Shown here in pieces: positions 5,778-7,420 of a stretch of 7,420 nt of DNA. A program made the translations under genes and the position numbers. The stretch covers positions 1-7,420 of the forward strand of contig JAUVCJ010000109.1 of the NCBI GenBank assembly GCA_030595765.1, read 5' to 3'. Under the pieces are notes generated by a model. The model saw nothing but the letters and a program-made list of their open reading frames with translations. It was not told where the DNA came from and made no database searches. The stretch comes from Thermoplasmatota archaeon. Lineage in GTDB: Archaea > Thermoplasmatota > Thermoplasmata > GCA-020350865 > JAUVCJ01. Positions within the stretch are counted from its first letter, which is position 1. Each line of letters opens with the position of its first letter.

Positions 5778-5948
5778 TCATGCAGACATTGCACCTACTG
5801 GGCAAATTTTAATGCAGTTCCCACAATCCGTGCACTTCTGCTCGTCCACAACCAGCACGGTCTCGAATACTTCTATGCATCTAGCAGGGCATACTGCAGG
5901 GCAGCCCCCACAAAGCATGCATTTCTCAGGGTCATTATGAACTGCCAT
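5778..5948 (-). CDS. Small 2[4Fe-4S] ferredoxin
   Basis: From ATG 5948 this is a 56-residue bacterial-type ferredoxin, a cytosolic low-potential electron carrier. Both cluster motifs are complete: CMLCGGCPAVC (C10, C13, C16, C20) followed by P, and CTDCGNCIKIC (C39, C42, C45, C49) followed by P. An extra Cys (C24, in PARC) is not part of either motif. Start choice: GGAGGT at 5958-5953 lies four bases before ATG 5948, giving a normal MAVHNDPEKC opening. A longer frame from ATG 5996 (72 residues) overlaps the glmS stop as ATGA and would add a 16-residue tail not usual for the family. Either way the gene follows glmS closely on one strand and is probably co-transcribed. Similar ferredoxins are, to my knowledge, often encoded beside archaeal geranylgeranyl reductases, but none is seen here; AmrS is the nearest candidate partner. 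Confidence 0.93.
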   Translation of the reverse strand: MAVHNDPEKCMLCGGCPAVCPARCIEVFETVLVVDEQKCTDCGNCIKICPVGAMSA

Positions 5949-5952
5949 CCTG

Positions 5953-5958
5953 ACCTCC
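5953..5958 (-). promoter_or_regulatory. Strong Shine-Dalgarno site of the ferredoxin
   Basis: GGAGGT on the minus strand, four bases before ATG 5948, is the best ribosome-binding site on the minus strand of this window. It favours the short ferredoxin over the version that begins at the ATGA overlap (5996). Confidence 0.7.
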
Positions 5959-5992
5959 ATCGCCTGCAGGGTAAATGATTTTTGCGATGGGT

Positions 5993-7420
5993 TCATTCCA
6001 CTGTTACGCTCTTGGCCAGGTTCCTAGGCTTGTCAATGTTGCAACCCATGAGATTGGCTGTGTAGTAGGATAGAAGCTGCATGACCAGAGATAATGGGAA
6101 CGGAGAGAAGAGGTCATGAACTTTTGGAACTGTCAGAACCAGGTCTGCATACTTTGACAGCTCCCTGTCTTCACGGTATCCCACAGCCAGAACCGGAGCC
6201 CCCCTTGCCGACATCTCACCTATGTTGCCAAGCATCTTGGTGTAGGTGGAGTCCATTGGAGCAAGGGCAACGATGGGGCTCTTTTCCGTTACCAGGGCAA
6301 GAGGGCCATGCTTGAGCTCTCCTCCTGGATATCCTTCTGCATGGATATAGGATATTTCCTTTAGCTTGAGGGCGCCCTCCAGGGCAACCGGGTAGCTTGA
6401 ACCTCTCCCTATGAAAAATACGTCTTTGGCATTCTTTAGCATGTGGGCGGCCTGCTCTATCTCCCTTGCCTTGGCCAGCACGCTCCGGGTTATTCTGGGC
6501 ATGGTCCGCAGGTCGTTGTATAGAGCCCTGTATCTGTCGAACTCGACAGTCCCTTTTACCCTTGCCACCATCAGCGCCAGCCTGTACAGGGAGACAAGTT
6601 GGGTAATGTAGGTCTTTGTTGCGGCAACACCAATTTCAGGCCCAGCTCTGGTGTAGATGACAGAATCAGCCTCTCTGGTTATGGAAGAGCCCACAATGTT
6701 TGTAATAGCCAGGCATTTGCATCCACGCATCTTGGCAGTACGCATGGCCATCAGGGTATCCAGAGTCTCGCCGCTCTGACTTATCACTATTACAAGGGGT
6801 TTGTCGTTTATGGGAGAGGAATACCTGTACTCCGAGGCCATCTCGACTGTAACAGGCACTCGGGTCAATCTTTCGATGATGTTTTTCCCCACCATGCCGG
6901 CATGATAGGATGTGCCGCAAGCTACGATCTTGATGGTGTTGAATTTTACACTCCAGAAACCGTTCTCACCCTGTTCAGGCATCGATTCGAGCATGGATTC
7001 CTGAATCGCCGATGGTTGCTCGAATATCTCTTTGAGCATGAAGTGGTCAAAGCCGCCTTTTTCAGCGTCTTCAAGCTTCCAGTCCAGCTCTTGAATATCT
7101 CTTTCAAGCACAGTCCCTTCCATGTCCTTGATGACAACACCCTGTCTGGAGGCAATAACTAGCTCGCCATCGTTAATGTATTGGACCCTGTTGGTCCTAT
7201 CAAGAAAAGCAGAGACATCTGAAGCCAAGAAATACTCTCCCTCTCCAATCCCCACCACCAGTGGGCTCTCGTTTCTGAGAGCGACCAGGGTGTTCGGGTC
7301 ATTTGAATCGATGGCGACCACGGCGTACGATCCTTCGATCTGGGTTGCAAGCTTTACCATGGCCTTCTCAAGATCCATCCCTGAAGCAGCATGCTCGGCC
7401 AGCATGTGAACCAAAACCTC
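5993..7420 (-). CDS. glmS: Glutamine-fructose-6-phosphate aminotransferase (isomerizing), 5' end outside the window
   Basis: GlmS converts fructose 6-phosphate and glutamine to glucosamine 6-phosphate, the first step to UDP-GlcNAc and so to the sugars of archaeal glycans. The frame is open to the window edge and 475 residues are present of about 600; the missing ~130 include the N-terminal catalytic Cys of the glutaminase. Visible parts: end of the glutaminase domain (EVLVHMLAEH; GSYAVVAIDSNDP; ESPLVVGIGEGEYFLASD), the linker with KEIFEQPSAI, first SIS domain (CGTSYHAGMVG near 168; SQSGETLDTL near 214; GPEIGVAATKTYITQL near 260) and second SIS domain (GRGSSYPVALEGALKLKEISYIHAEGY split near 338-364, ELKHGPLAL near 368). 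The protein ends PRNLAKSVTVE, the conserved GlmS tail with its catalytic lysine. All expected motifs are intact. The stop at 5993 overlaps ATG 5996 in the ferredoxin frame. No other family fits. Confidence 0.97.
   Translation of the reverse strand, partial: EVLVHMLAEHAASGMDLEKAMVKLATQIEGSYAVVAIDSNDPNTLVALRNESPLVVGIGEGEYFLASDVSAFLDRTNRVQYINDGELVIASRQGVVIKDMEGTVLERDIQELDWKLEDAEKGGFDHFMLKEIFEQPSAIQESMLESMPEQGENGFWSVKFNTIKIVACGTSYHAGMVGKNIIERLTRVPVTVEMASEYRYSSPINDKPLVIVISQSGETLDTLMAMRTAKMRGCKCLAITNIVGSSITREADSVIYTRAGPEIGVAATKTYITQLVSLYRLALMVARVKGTVEFDRYRALYNDLRTMPRITRSVLAKAREIEQAAHMLKNAKDVFFIGRGSSYPVALEGALKLKEISYIHAEGYPGGELKHGPLALVTEKSPIVALAPMDSTYTKMLGNIGEMSARGAPVLAVGYREDRELSKYADLVLTVPKVHDLFSPFPLSLVMQLLSYYTANLMGCNIDKPRNLAKSVTVE

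Noticed and set aside
5375..5812. Plus-strand open frame of 145 codons over amrS and the ferredoxin end
   Set aside because: Antisense to the conserved radical SAM N-terminus and the amrS promoter; translation shows no domain.
6599..7162. Plus-strand open frame of 187 codons inside glmS
   Set aside because: Antisense to the highly conserved first SIS domain of GlmS; composition (many His, Tyr, Cys) is typical of a shadow frame.

Overview
The window looks archaeal. Promoters carry AT-rich TATA-like boxes about 25 bases ahead of plausible transcript starts, start codons follow GGTGA or GGAGGT Shine-Dalgarno sites, and the genes include an archaeal-type FKBP rotamase, an AmrS-type radical SAM protein and a CBS-domain protein that seems to end in a ribosome-hibernation domain. 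The secreted proteins, especially one with two 'PGWN...GYP' modules, resemble those of uncultured Thermoplasmatota. That lineage call is an inference; archaeon is much safer.

Positions 1-2018 (+): the 3' end of a large surface protein closes at a strong terminator (8-bp stem, UUCG loop, T-rich tail). A clear promoter and Shine-Dalgarno site follow, leading into a four-CBS-domain protein whose last ~95 residues read like an HPF/RaiA (S30AE) ribosome-binding domain. Positions 2070-3218 (+): a lipoprotein-type, extracytoplasmic FKBP prolyl isomerase with an added beta-sandwich domain. Positions 3219-3369: a convergent intergenic stretch with a short direct repeat and many TAG triplets.

Positions 3370-7420 (-), read right to left: glmS (5' end outside the window), a small 2[4Fe-4S] ferredoxin, amrS (radical SAM) with its own promoter, a 12-bp tandem repeat just past the amrS stop, then a two-gene unit. 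That unit encodes a single-pass membrane protein with a PPC-like beta domain and, 11 bases downstream, a small cytosolic protein whose C-terminal half resembles the SecB fold.

Themes: cell-surface protein biogenesis (surface protein, FKBP, membrane PPC-like protein, possible SecB-like chaperone), iron-sulfur chemistry (ferredoxin beside a radical SAM enzyme), amino-sugar supply (GlmS) and energy-sensing control of ribosomes (CBS-HPF). The two most interesting items are the CBS-HPF fusion and the SecB-like protein paired with a membrane protein. Several start codons were re-chosen from ribosome-binding sites and promoter positions.
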